From positions 1-14,883 of the forward strand of contig DASWQJ010000048.1 of the NCBI GenBank assembly GCA_036403795.1: 14,883 bases of DNA, written 5' to 3'. A program made the position numbers and the translations under genes. Positions 6,017-13,490 of the stretch are shown piece by piece. This DNA comes from Stenotrophomonas_A sp036403795 (lineage in GTDB: Bacteria; Pseudomonadota; Gammaproteobacteria; Xanthomonadales; Xanthomonadaceae). The notes beneath the pieces are model-generated. The model was not told the origin of the DNA and made no database searches. It saw nothing but the letters and a program-made list of their open reading frames with translations. Every line of letters starts with the position of its first letter. Position 1 is the stretch's first letter.

Positions 6017-7362
6017 GCGATCCTCCCGAAGGTCGGCTCGACGCGTGCCTGCATGCGGCTGGTGCCGCGCTGCGGTGCGTGCGCACTCGCCACGTGGACT
6101 GGCTTCGCCGCCACGCCCTTGGCGACCACGGATTCGCGCGGCGGGGCAGCCACAGGGGCAACCGGAGTCGTCATGCCGTCAACCGGGCTCGCGCCAGTGG
6201 ACTGCGCGGGCGCCAGCTTGGTGCGCAGTCGCTCGGCACGATCGGTCTCGTAGGACACCCGCAGCAGCAGGCCGACCGCCACGCAGGTCATCAGCACCGA
6301 CGAGCCGCCGGAGGAAATCAGCGGCAGGGTCAGGCCCTTGGTCGGCAGGATGCCCAGGTTCACGCCGATGGACACGAAGCTTTGCATCGCGATCCACAGG
6401 GCGATACCGAAGGCGATGTAGCCGGAAAAATGACGCTTCATCTCCACGCAGCGCATGCCCAACCAGAACGCACGGCCTACGAGCAGGGCGTATAGCGCCA
6501 CTACCAGGCAGACCCCGGCGAATCCGAGTTCTTCGCCGATCACCGAAAAGATGAAGTCGGTGTGGGATTCGGGGAGGTAGTTGAGCTTCTGCACCGAGCC
6601 GCCCAGGCCGACGCCCAGCCACTCGCCGCGGCCCACGGCCATCAGCGCATTGGACAACTGGTAGCCGGAACCGAGCTGGTCGGCCCACGGGTCCAGGAAC
6701 GAGGTGATTCGACGCAGCCGATACGGCTCGAGGATGGCGATGAAGGCGAACACCGGCAGGCCGATCACGATGGGCATCGACATGCGTGGCAGGTTGACCC
6801 CGCCCAGCACCAACATGCCGGCGGTGATGGCGAGCAGCAGGGTCGACGAGCCAAAGTCCGGCTGCAGCAGCAACAGGCCGACCAGTGCCACCGCAATTCC
6901 CAGCGGCTTCAACATCGCCGGCCAGGTCGCATTGACCTCATCGCGGAACCGCACCAGATAGCTGGACAGCCATACGATGTAGAGCACCTTGACCGCTTCG
7001 ACGGTCTGGAACTTGGACACGCCCAGGTTGATCCAGCGGCGCGCGCCATTGACGCTGCTGCCGATCCCGGGGATGAACACCACGATCAGCAGCGCAAAGC
7101 ACGCCAGCAACAGCATCTGGTTGTGCTGTTCGATGGTCTTCAGTTCGGTGCGCATAGTCCAGAACGCCAGGCCCACGCCGACCGCCAGGAAGACCAGGTG
7201 GCGGCTCAAGTAATAGAACGGGCTTTCGGTCAGCTCGATCGAACTGGAAGCCACCATCACCACGCCCAGCGATGCCAGCGCCACCGCGGCGCCAAGCAGC
7301 CACGGGTCGTAGCGGCCGCCGATGGCCTCCAGTCGCGTCGCTTGCCGGGAGAGGTCGTTCAT
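6013..7362 (-). CDS. ftsW: SEDS peptidoglycan glycosyltransferase FtsW
   Basis: FtsW is the polytopic SEDS-family polymerase that makes septal glycan strands from lipid II together with FtsI. The 449-residue protein has about ten membrane segments between residues 20 and 370. Family motifs include NGARRWINLG (105-114), LLLQPDFGSS (164-173), GYQLSNALMAVGRGEWLGVGLGGSVQKL (233-260), the YLPESHTDFIFSVIGEELG region (262-280) whose Asp269 probably corresponds to the essential extracellular aspartate of SEDS enzymes, and the C-terminal LPLISSGGSS (346-355). Where most SEDS proteins have Q-P-S/A-E this one has QTVE (119-122). A cytoplasmic tail of about 75 residues, Pro/Ala-rich, ends RVEPTFGRIA. It follows mraY with one base between stop and start (TGAGATG) and has AAGGTG 7 bases upstream. 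In E. coli murD would sit between mraY and ftsW; here it is absent. Confidence 0.97.
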   Translation of the reverse strand: MNDLSRQATRLEAIGGRYDPWLLGAAVALASLGVVMVASSSIELTESPFYYLSRHLVFLAVGVGLAFWTMRTELKTIEQHNQMLLLACFALLIVVFIPGIGSSVNGARRWINLGVSKFQTVEAVKVLYIVWLSSYLVRFRDEVNATWPAMLKPLGIAVALVGLLLLQPDFGSSTLLLAITAGMLVLGGVNLPRMSMPIVIGLPVFAFIAILEPYRLRRITSFLDPWADQLGSGYQLSNALMAVGRGEWLGVGLGGSVQKLNYLPESHTDFIFSVIGEELGFAGVCLVVALYALLVGRAFWLGMRCVEMKRHFSGYIAFGIALWIAMQSFVSIGVNLGILPTKGLTLPLISSGGSSVLMTCVAVGLLLRVSYETDRAERLRTKLAPAQSTGASPVDGMTTPVAPVAAPPRESVVAKGVAAKPVHVASAHAPQRGTSRMQARVEPTFGRIA

Positions 7363-7363
7363 C

Positions 7364-8449
7364 TCAGCGCACCTTCAACGTGGCCAGGCCGATCAACACC
7401 AGCACCACCGAGATGATCCAGAAGCGCACGATCACGCGCGGTTCCGGCCAGCCCTTGAGTTCGAAGTGATGGTGGATCGGCGCCATTCGGAACACGCGCT
7501 TGCCGGTCAGCTTGAAAGACGCGACCTGGATCATCACCGACAGCGTTTCGATGACGAACACGCCGCCCATCACCACCAGCACCAGTTCCTGGCGCACGAT
7601 CACCGCGATCGTGCCCAGCACCGCGCCCAGCGCCAGGGCGCCGATGTCGCCCATGAAAACCATGGCCGGATACGTGTTGAACCACAGGAAGCCCAGCCCC
7701 GCCCCCGCGATCGCCGCGCAGATGATCACCAGTTCGCCCGCCCCGGGGATCGCCGGAATCTTGAGGTACTCGGAAAACACGACGTTGCCCGAGGCGTAGG
7801 CGAACACGCCCAGCGCGCAAGCCACCAGCACTGTCGGCATGATCGCCAGCCCGTCCAGCCCATCGGTCAGGTTGACCGCGTTGGAGAAGCCGACGATCCA
7901 GAAGTAGGCGATCACCACGAAGCTGATGCCGGCCAAGGGCAGCGCGATGGCCTTGAACATCGGGATGTAGAACGTCATCGCCGCCGGCACGTCGGCGGTG
8001 TAATACAGGAACAGGCCGGCAGCCAGGCCAAAGATCGATTGCAGCAGGTACTTCCAGCGCGACTTGAGCCCATTGGGATCGCGCCGCACGATCTTGATCC
8101 AGTCGTCGTACCAGCCGATCGCGCCGAAGCACAGCATGACCGCCAGCACCAGCCAGACATAGCGGTTGCGCAGGTCGCCCCACAGCAGCACCGACAAGGT
8201 GACGGCCAGCAGGATCAGCGACCCACCCATGGTGGGCGTGCCGGCTTTGGAGAAATGGCTTTGCGGGCCGTCCTTGCGAATCGGCTGTCCACCCTTGAAC
8301 TGGGCCAGTCGGCGAATGACCGCCGGACCCATCCACAGCGACAGGAACAAGGACGTCAACGCCGCCAGGATGCCGCGGAAGGTCAAATAGCCGAACAGCC
8401 CGAACAGGCTCTCCAGTTGCTGAAGCCAACGGGCCAGTTCAAGCAGCAT
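7364..8449 (-). CDS. mraY: Phospho-MurNAc-pentapeptide transferase MraY
   Basis: MraY is the integral membrane enzyme that transfers phospho-MurNAc-pentapeptide from UDP to undecaprenyl phosphate, making lipid I. The 361 residues (360 in E. coli) form about ten transmembrane helices. Catalytic signatures are KDGPQSHFSKAGTPTMGG (59-76), the Asp pair in GWYDDW (112-117), NAVNLTDGLDGLA (190-202), FMGDIGALALG (265-275, with Asp268) and MAPIHHHFELKGW (322-334). The ATG at 8449 is preceded by AGGAGG at 6 bases, both inside the 3' end of murF, so the two genes overlap by 11 bases. The frame stays open 54 codons further upstream but the residues there are the murF shadow. ftsW starts one base after the stop. 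Confidence 0.98.
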   Translation of the reverse strand: MLLELARWLQQLESLFGLFGYLTFRGILAALTSLFLSLWMGPAVIRRLAQFKGGQPIRKDGPQSHFSKAGTPTMGGSLILLAVTLSVLLWGDLRNRYVWLVLAVMLCFGAIGWYDDWIKIVRRDPNGLKSRWKYLLQSIFGLAAGLFLYYTADVPAAMTFYIPMFKAIALPLAGISFVVIAYFWIVGFSNAVNLTDGLDGLAIMPTVLVACALGVFAYASGNVVFSEYLKIPAIPGAGELVIICAAIAGAGLGFLWFNTYPAMVFMGDIGALALGAVLGTIAVIVRQELVLVVMGGVFVIETLSVMIQVASFKLTGKRVFRMAPIHHHFELKGWPEPRVIVRFWIISVVLVLIGLATLKVR

Positions 8450-9848
8450 GCGGTGCCTCCTCCCCTTGCGCGAGCAGCGCGGTGACGATCTTGTCCATGG
8501 CGCTGCCGCGCGAACCCTTGACCAGCACGCGCACGGGCGTGGTGGTGTGCGATGCAATGTCCGCGTGCAGGGCAGCGGCCAAATCGGCATGGCTGGCGAA
8601 TACGCGGCCACCCTGGCCGAATGCCCGCGCGGCGTGGGCGCTCAGTTCGCCCAGCGCGTAGAGCCGCGACAATTTGCCCTCGCGCGCACGACGACCGGCG
8701 GCCGCATGCAACGCGGCGCCCTCCGGGCCGAGCTCGCGCATGTCGCCCAGCACCAGCCAACCTTCGCCCGGCCCTGCCAGTGCATCGATGGCCGCTTCCA
8801 GTGAACCGGGATTGGCGTTGTAACTGTCGTCGATGAGCAATGCGCCCCCTGGCAATACGTGGGCGATCTGGCGGCCGGCGACCGGCTTGGCATGTGCCAG
8901 GCCCTCGGCGATGCGATCCAGCCCGATGCCTGCGCCAATGGCCAGCGCAGCAGCGGCCAATGCATTGCGTACGTTGTGTCGTCCGGGCAGGTGCAACATC
9001 ACGGCAACCTGGCCGGTGGGTGCCACCAGCGTGAAGCGCGCCGACTGCGGCTCCAGGCGGATGTCGTGTGCCCGTACCTCGGCACTGGCCTGCAACCCGA
9101 AGCGGATCACCCGGCGTCCGCTGAGCTGGGGCTGCACGATGTGTTGTTCGAACCAGGTACCGAAGGCATCGTCGGCATTGATCACCGCCACTCCTTCGCT
9201 CGGCAGGGCGGCATAGATCGCACCCTTGGTCTGTGCCACGCCGAGCAAACTGCCCATGCGCTCCAGGTGCGCGGGTGCGATGTTGTTGACCAACGCAAAA
9301 TCGGGACGCGCGATATCGGTGAGGTACGCGATGTCGCCCGGTTTGCCGGCGCCCATCTCGTAGACCGCGAAATCCGCATCGTCCGGCGCGGCAATCACTG
9401 CCAGCGGCAGGCCGATCTCGTTGTTGCGATTGCCCGGCGTCGCATAGACGCGCTGGCCGTCGACCTCCTGCACGTGCTGCAGGATGGACAGCAGCAGCGT
9501 CTTGACGCTGGTCTTGCCGTTGGAGCCGGTGATCGCGAAAACGCCGGTGGCGCGTCCGCGCTGCATGCCCGAAGCCACGCGTGCCAGCGCCAGTTCGGCG
9601 TCGGCCACCAATACCTGCGGCAACTCGATGTCCGGCAGCAAGCGCTCGACCAACAGCGCACTGGCGCCGCGGATCAAGGCATCGCCGGCAAAGTCATGTC
9701 CGTCGAACCGCTCGCCACGCAGCGCCACGTACAGGCTGCCGGTGGCCAACGTACGGGTGTCGTTGCTGACTGCGTCGATCATGACGTCGTCGCCGTGCAG
9801 CTCGCCGCCCGCCCAATGGGCAATCAGAGACAAAGGCGTGTGTTTCAT
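8439..9848 (-). CDS. murF: UDP-MurNAc-tripeptide--D-Ala-D-Ala ligase MurF
   Basis: MurF attaches D-Ala-D-Ala (made by the DdlB encoded downstream) to the UDP-MurNAc-tripeptide, completing the cytoplasmic pentapeptide precursor. The 469-residue product has the MurF N-domain (SNDTRTLATGSLYVALRGE, within 28-46), the P-loop ITGSNGKTSVK (106-116), NRNNEIGLPL (140-149), EMGAGKPGDI (164-173), LVNNIAPAHLERMG (186-199), the C-domain signature DDSYNANPGSLEAAI (340-354), LGDMRELG (367-374) and VKGSRGSAMD (443-452). The ATG at 9848 overlaps the murE stop (ATGA), with GGGAGG (9855-9860) 6 bases upstream. Its last codons carry the mraY ribosome binding site and overlap mraY by 11 bases. All expected catalytic motifs appear intact. 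Confidence 0.97.
   Translation of the reverse strand: MKHTPLSLIAHWAGGELHGDDVMIDAVSNDTRTLATGSLYVALRGERFDGHDFAGDALIRGASALLVERLLPDIELPQVLVADAELALARVASGMQRGRATGVFAITGSNGKTSVKTLLLSILQHVQEVDGQRVYATPGNRNNEIGLPLAVIAAPDDADFAVYEMGAGKPGDIAYLTDIARPDFALVNNIAPAHLERMGSLLGVAQTKGAIYAALPSEGVAVINADDAFGTWFEQHIVQPQLSGRRVIRFGLQASAEVRAHDIRLEPQSARFTLVAPTGQVAVMLHLPGRHNVRNALAAAALAIGAGIGLDRIAEGLAHAKPVAGRQIAHVLPGGALLIDDSYNANPGSLEAAIDALAGPGEGWLVLGDMRELGPEGAALHAAAGRRAREGKLSRLYALGELSAHAARAFGQGGRVFASHADLAAALHADIASHTTTPVRVLVKGSRGSAMDKIVTALLAQGEEAPHAA
8456..8461 (-). promoter_or_regulatory. Ribosome binding site of mraY, inside murF
   Basis: A perfect AGGAGG core lies 6 bases before the mraY ATG. It is embedded in the last murF codons (Glu-Glu-Ala), so ribosomes terminating on murF are delivered to it. 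It fixes the mraY start at 8449. Confidence 0.8.
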
Positions 9849-11374
9849 GAGCGCCCTCCCCTGTCGTGCGGAAGTGCCGTGGATGCCGGTTCGTGCGCTG
9901 CGCGGGCTGGCTGACGGGCCAGCACGCCGGCGGCCACTTCGGTGTCGTCGAACGCATGCCGCACGCCGGACACTTCCTGGTAGGGCTCGTGGCCCTTGCC
10001 GGCGATGAGTACGATGTCGCCGGGGCGAGACTGGCCGATCGCCGCTTCGATCGCTGCGGCGCGATCGCGTTGCACGGTGACCGCGGCGGGATGTTCGAAG
10101 CCGGCCATGATGTCGGCCACGATGACGTCGCCGTCCTCGTTGCGCGGGTTGTCGTCGGTCACGGTGACCGCATCGGCCAGGCGCTCGGCGATGGCGGCCA
10201 TCTGCGGGCGCTTGCCGCGATCGCGTTCGCCACCACAGCCAAATACGCAGGCCAGCCGGCCATGGACATGACCGCGAAGACTGTCCAACGCCTGCTCGAG
10301 CGCGTCGGGGGTGTGTGCGTAGTCGATGACCACCAGCGGCAGGCGACCGGCGCCACCGAGGCGGTTCATCCGCCCGCGAATTGGCTGCAACCGCGAGAGC
10401 ACGCCGGCTACTTGCGCCGGTTCGCGGCCTTGGGCAAACAACGCCCCGGCGACGGCCAGCAGATTGTCGACGTTGAAGCGGCCCAGCAGCGGCGAGCGCA
10501 CGGGCCAGGCGTTGCCATCGACCACCAGGTCGAAGGAGATCCCGTGGTCGTCCAGGCGCAGCGCTTCGGCACGCAGCCGCGCAGCCGCTTGCCCACGCGA
10601 ACTGACACCGACGCGGGCGATGCCCTCGCCCAGTGCGGCGAACAGCTCCCGACCAAAGGGATCGTCGAGGTTGACCACCGCCGCCTTGAGTCCCTGCCGC
10701 GAGAACAGCCGCGCCTTGGCCGCGCCATAGCGGGCCATGTCGCCGTGGTAATCCAGGTGATCGCGGGTGAGGTTGGTGAACACCGCCACGTCGTAATGCA
10801 CGGCATCCACGCGACCCTGGTCGAGCGCGTGCGAGCTGACCTCCATCGCAACGGCCTGGGCACCGGCATCACGCAGCTGCGCGAGCAGTTCATGCATCTG
10901 CAATACCAGTGGCGTGGTAAAGCCGGTCGGCACCACGGCGCCGTAAAGGCCCACGCCCAGCGTGCCGATGCTGCCACTTTCCACGCCCAACAATTTCCAG
11001 GCCTGTGCAAGCAATTGCACGGTGGATGTCTTGCCGTTGGTGCCGGTGACGCCGACCATCGCCATGGTCTGCGACGGATGGCCGTGGAACCGGTCGGCCA
11101 TCGTGCCCATGCGGGCGCGCAGACCAGGCACCGCAATGGCCTCTGCCGGTGCCGGCAGATCGGCCGGCGCCGGCGGTTCGAACAAAATGGCAGAGGCGCC
11201 CGCGGCCCGGGCCTGTTCGACGAAACCCAGGCCGTGCGCGCCAAAGCCGGCGATCGCCACGAACGCATTGCCTTCGCGCACGTCGCGGCTGTCGAGCACC
11301 AAACCCGTGATCTCCACGTCTTGCGGCAGTGCCAGATCCGGCAACAGCTGCGACAGCGGCAGCGCGCGCGTCAC
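9845..11374 (-). CDS. murE: UDP-MurNAc-dipeptide--meso-diaminopimelate ligase MurE (GTG start)
   Basis: MurE adds the third residue of the stem peptide. The specificity motif DNPR (408-411) and GKGHE (459-463) indicate meso-diaminopimelate rather than lysine. The 509-residue product also shows VTGTNGKTST (109-118, P-loop), MEVSSHALDQGR (177-188), FTNLTRDHLDYHG (199-211), Lys220 in YGAAKARLF as the likely carbamylated lysine, and VVIDYAHTPDALE (348-360). The start is a GTG whose last two bases are the first two of the ftsI TGA stop (GTGA). AGGAGGT lies 6 bases upstream. The last 29 residues or so extend beyond the E. coli enzyme and are low in conservation signals. It overlaps murF by ATGA. 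In this lineage its D-Glu substrate may be made by MurD2 and MurL encoded elsewhere (inference). Confidence 0.97.
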   Translation of the reverse strand: MTRALPLSQLLPDLALPQDVEITGLVLDSRDVREGNAFVAIAGFGAHGLGFVEQARAAGASAILFEPPAPADLPAPAEAIAVPGLRARMGTMADRFHGHPSQTMAMVGVTGTNGKTSTVQLLAQAWKLLGVESGSIGTLGVGLYGAVVPTGFTTPLVLQMHELLAQLRDAGAQAVAMEVSSHALDQGRVDAVHYDVAVFTNLTRDHLDYHGDMARYGAAKARLFSRQGLKAAVVNLDDPFGRELFAALGEGIARVGVSSRGQAAARLRAEALRLDDHGISFDLVVDGNAWPVRSPLLGRFNVDNLLAVAGALFAQGREPAQVAGVLSRLQPIRGRMNRLGGAGRLPLVVIDYAHTPDALEQALDSLRGHVHGRLACVFGCGGERDRGKRPQMAAIAERLADAVTVTDDNPRNEDGDVIVADIMAGFEHPAAVTVQRDRAAAIEAAIGQSRPGDIVLIAGKGHEPYQEVSGVRHAFDDTEVAAGVLARQPARAAHEPASTALPHDRGGRS

Positions 11375-13230
11375 TGGCGCACCTCCTGCAAGGGCGCGGC
11401 GGTGGCGGTGGTGGCGGTGGGGATGCCTGCGGCCACTTCGTCGGCGGCATCGGCCGCGTCGACGGCATCGACCGGATCGGGCGCTGCTTGCGGCTTGGCC
11501 ATCGGCACGCCGTTCTTGCCGGCGGTCTGTGCGGCCAGCCAGGACTGGATGTCATCCGGCGGCACGTCCATCAGGCGCAGTGCGCCTTCCATCACCCGGT
11601 GGAACACCGGTGCCGACACCAGGCCACCGTAGTAGACCTTGCCTTGCGGATCGTTGATCACGATCACGGTGGCAAAGCGCGGCCGAGTCGCCGGCACCAG
11701 CCCGGCAAACAGCGAGTTGTAGTGCCCGCGCTCGTACCCACCGGGACCGGTCTTGCGCGCGGTGCCGGTCTTGCCGGCCACGTGGTAACCCAGGATCGCC
11801 GCGCCCTTGGCGCCGCCCTGCGTTACCACCGTCTCCATCATGCCGATCACCGTGTGCGCCACTTCCGGGCTGACCACCTGCCGGGACTCGTTGCGCTGGC
11901 CTTTGACGAAGGTCGGCGGGATCAGCCGGCCGCCGTTGCCCAGCGCGGCGTAGGCCTGCGCGATCTGCAGCGGCGTGACGGACAGTCCGTAGCCATAGGA
12001 CATGGTGGTCTTGGTGGTGCCATACCAGCTCGGGCTGCCCGGCGAAGGCACGACGCCGTTCGACTCGCCCGGGAAGCCGCTCTTGGGCGCGGTGCCATAG
12101 CCGAAGTTGTGGACCGACTGGATGAAGGTCTGGTCCGGCAATTTCGCGGCGATCTTGGCCGCGCCGATGTTCGAGCTGCGGGTGATGACGCCGGTGACGT
12201 TGAGCACGCCGTTGTTCCGCGGCACGTCCTTGATGGTGTACCGGCCCAACGACAGGTAGCCGGGATTGGTATCGATGAGGGTGTTGGGCGTGACCACGCC
12301 GGCCTGCAAGGCAGTGGCGATGGTGAGCGGCTTCATCGTCGAGCCCGGCTCGACCAGGTCGGTGACGGCGCGGTTGCGGCGGGCCGCCGGATTGATGCCG
12401 GTGACCGCGTTGGGGTTGTAGGTGGGCAGGTTGACCATCGCCAGCACTTCGCCGGTGGCCACGTCCATCACCACCATCGAACCGCCGGCGGCCTTGTTTT
12501 CCACCAATGCGTTGCGTAGCTCCTTGTATGCCAGGAACTGGATGCGGCGGTCGATGCTGAGGGTGAGGTCCTTGCCGGGCTCGGCCGGACGCACCAGATC
12601 CACGCTCTCCACGATCGCGCCGCGCGCATCGCGCACCACCTTCTTGGCACCGGCCTTGCCGCGCAGCCACTGGTCGAAGGCCAGCTCAAGCCCTTCCTGG
12701 CCGCGATCGTCGATGTTGGTGAAGCCCAACACGTGCGCCATCGCTTCGCCTTGCGGGTAGAAGCGACGGAACTCGCGCTGCGAAAACACCCCGGGAATCT
12801 TCAACGCCACGATGGCATGGGCGCGATCCGGGTTGATCCGCCGCTTGAGGTACATGAATTCTTTGGTGGCCTTCTGCGACAGGCGCGCGGTGAGGTCGTC
12901 GACCGGCAGGTCGAGGGCCTTGGCCAGCTCGGGAATGCGGTCGGGGCTGCGCAGCAGTTCCTGCGGATTGACCCAGATCGATTCCACCGGCGTGGACACG
13001 GCCAGCGGCTCGCCGTTGCGGTCGGTGATCATGCCCCGCGAGGTCGCAATCGGCAGCTCGCGCAGGAAGCGGGCCTCGCCCTGGCGCTGGTAGAAATCGC
13101 TGTTGACCAACTGCACGTAGGCGGCGCGTCCGATCAACGTGACCGAGCACAGGCCCAGCGCCACGCCGACCATCATCACCCGGCCGCGCAGGTTGAAACT
13201 GCTGCGGGTGCGGTTGCGACCGGCCTTCAT
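11371..13230 (-). CDS. ftsI: Peptidoglycan D,D-transpeptidase FtsI (PBP3)
   Basis: FtsI is the monofunctional class B penicillin-binding protein that crosslinks septal peptidoglycan with FtsW. The 619-residue product has a basic cytoplasmic N-terminus (MKAGRNRTRSSFNLRGR), one membrane segment (about 18-40), the pedestal motif RGMITDRNGEPLA (65-77), and a transpeptidase domain with all three active-site motifs: STMK (297-300, nucleophile Ser297), SSN (352-354) and KTGT (487-490). The catalytic domain ends around residue 568. A tail of about 50 residues follows, first with repeated VDAVDAADAADE (587-598), then PTATTATAA. The start at 13230 overlaps the ftsL stop (ATGA), and the Shine-Dalgarno sequence is weak (GGTG), suggesting coupling. 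The open frame reaches far upstream into rsmH, but the residues there are a shadow of ftsL and rsmH. Confidence 0.97.
   Translation of the reverse strand: MKAGRNRTRSSFNLRGRVMMVGVALGLCSVTLIGRAAYVQLVNSDFYQRQGEARFLRELPIATSRGMITDRNGEPLAVSTPVESIWVNPQELLRSPDRIPELAKALDLPVDDLTARLSQKATKEFMYLKRRINPDRAHAIVALKIPGVFSQREFRRFYPQGEAMAHVLGFTNIDDRGQEGLELAFDQWLRGKAGAKKVVRDARGAIVESVDLVRPAEPGKDLTLSIDRRIQFLAYKELRNALVENKAAGGSMVVMDVATGEVLAMVNLPTYNPNAVTGINPAARRNRAVTDLVEPGSTMKPLTIATALQAGVVTPNTLIDTNPGYLSLGRYTIKDVPRNNGVLNVTGVITRSSNIGAAKIAAKLPDQTFIQSVHNFGYGTAPKSGFPGESNGVVPSPGSPSWYGTTKTTMSYGYGLSVTPLQIAQAYAALGNGGRLIPPTFVKGQRNESRQVVSPEVAHTVIGMMETVVTQGGAKGAAILGYHVAGKTGTARKTGPGGYERGHYNSLFAGLVPATRPRFATVIVINDPQGKVYYGGLVSAPVFHRVMEGALRLMDVPPDDIQSWLAAQTAGKNGVPMAKPQAAPDPVDAVDAADAADEVAAGIPTATTATAAPLQEVRQ
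11381..11387 (-). promoter_or_regulatory. Ribosome binding site of murE, inside ftsI
   Basis: AGGAGGT on the minus strand is 6 bases before the murE GTG and falls in the last ftsI codons (Gln-Glu-Val-Arg-Gln). The near-perfect site compensates for the GTG start and supports translation from the GTGA overlap. Confidence 0.78.
11398..11421. repeat. GGCGGT-type simple repeat in the ftsI 3' end
   Basis: The plus strand carries imperfect tandem GGC/GGT units (ggcggtggcggtggtggcgg and onward), encoding the Thr/Ala run PTATTATAA of the FtsI tail on the minus strand. Next to it (11437-11472) is a second degenerate repeat, GTCGATGCC-GTCGACGCG-GCCGATGCC on the minus strand, encoding VDAVDAADAADE. Such short repeats can change length by slippage. 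Confidence 0.55.
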
Positions 13231-13490
13231 GGACGCACCACGACGATGTCGGCGCTCTCCGGGAATTTCATCCCCAGGCGCTCGCGTGCGATCTGGTCGA
13301 CGCGGTTGCTCTCGGCCCAGGTCGCCTGTTCCAGCTGCAACCGGCCGAATTCGATGTTGAGGTCGTCGCGGGTCTTCTCCAGCTTGGAGAGCTGGACGAA
13401 CAGCTGCCGGTGCATGTGGCGCATGTAGACCACGCCGATGCCGGAAGCGACGGTGCAGGCCAGCAACACGATGAGCAGCAGGCGGCTCAT
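13227..13490 (-). CDS. ftsL: Cell division protein FtsL
   Basis: FtsL is a small bitopic protein that pairs with FtsB through a periplasmic coiled coil, binds FtsQ and activates FtsWI. The 87-residue product has a very short cytoplasmic N-terminus, a membrane segment (about 4-22, LLLIVLLACTVASGIGVVY), and a heptad-like coiled coil (about 28-58, QLFVQLSKLEKTRDDLNIEF). It ends with the characteristic RVDQIARERLGMKFP (63-77) and a short beta-like tail (IVVVRP). Sequence identity in this family is low, but length, topology, the RLGM motif and the position between rsmH and ftsI make the call firm. It overlaps rsmH and ftsI by ATGA on both sides. GGAGG (13498-13502) lies 7 bases before its ATG, inside rsmH. 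Confidence 0.95.
   Translation of the reverse strand: MSRLLLIVLLACTVASGIGVVYMRHMHRQLFVQLSKLEKTRDDLNIEFGRLQLEQATWAESNRVDQIARERLGMKFPESADIVVVRP

Noticed and set aside
9866..11632. Very long plus-strand open frames (for example 588 codons here, 503 at 3439-4950, 495 at 4766-6253, 472 at 131-1549).
   Set aside because: They lie antisense to murE, murC, murG and ftsA. Their composition (Arg, His, Gln, Ala, Gly-rich, no motifs) is what GC-rich codon use produces on the opposite strand.
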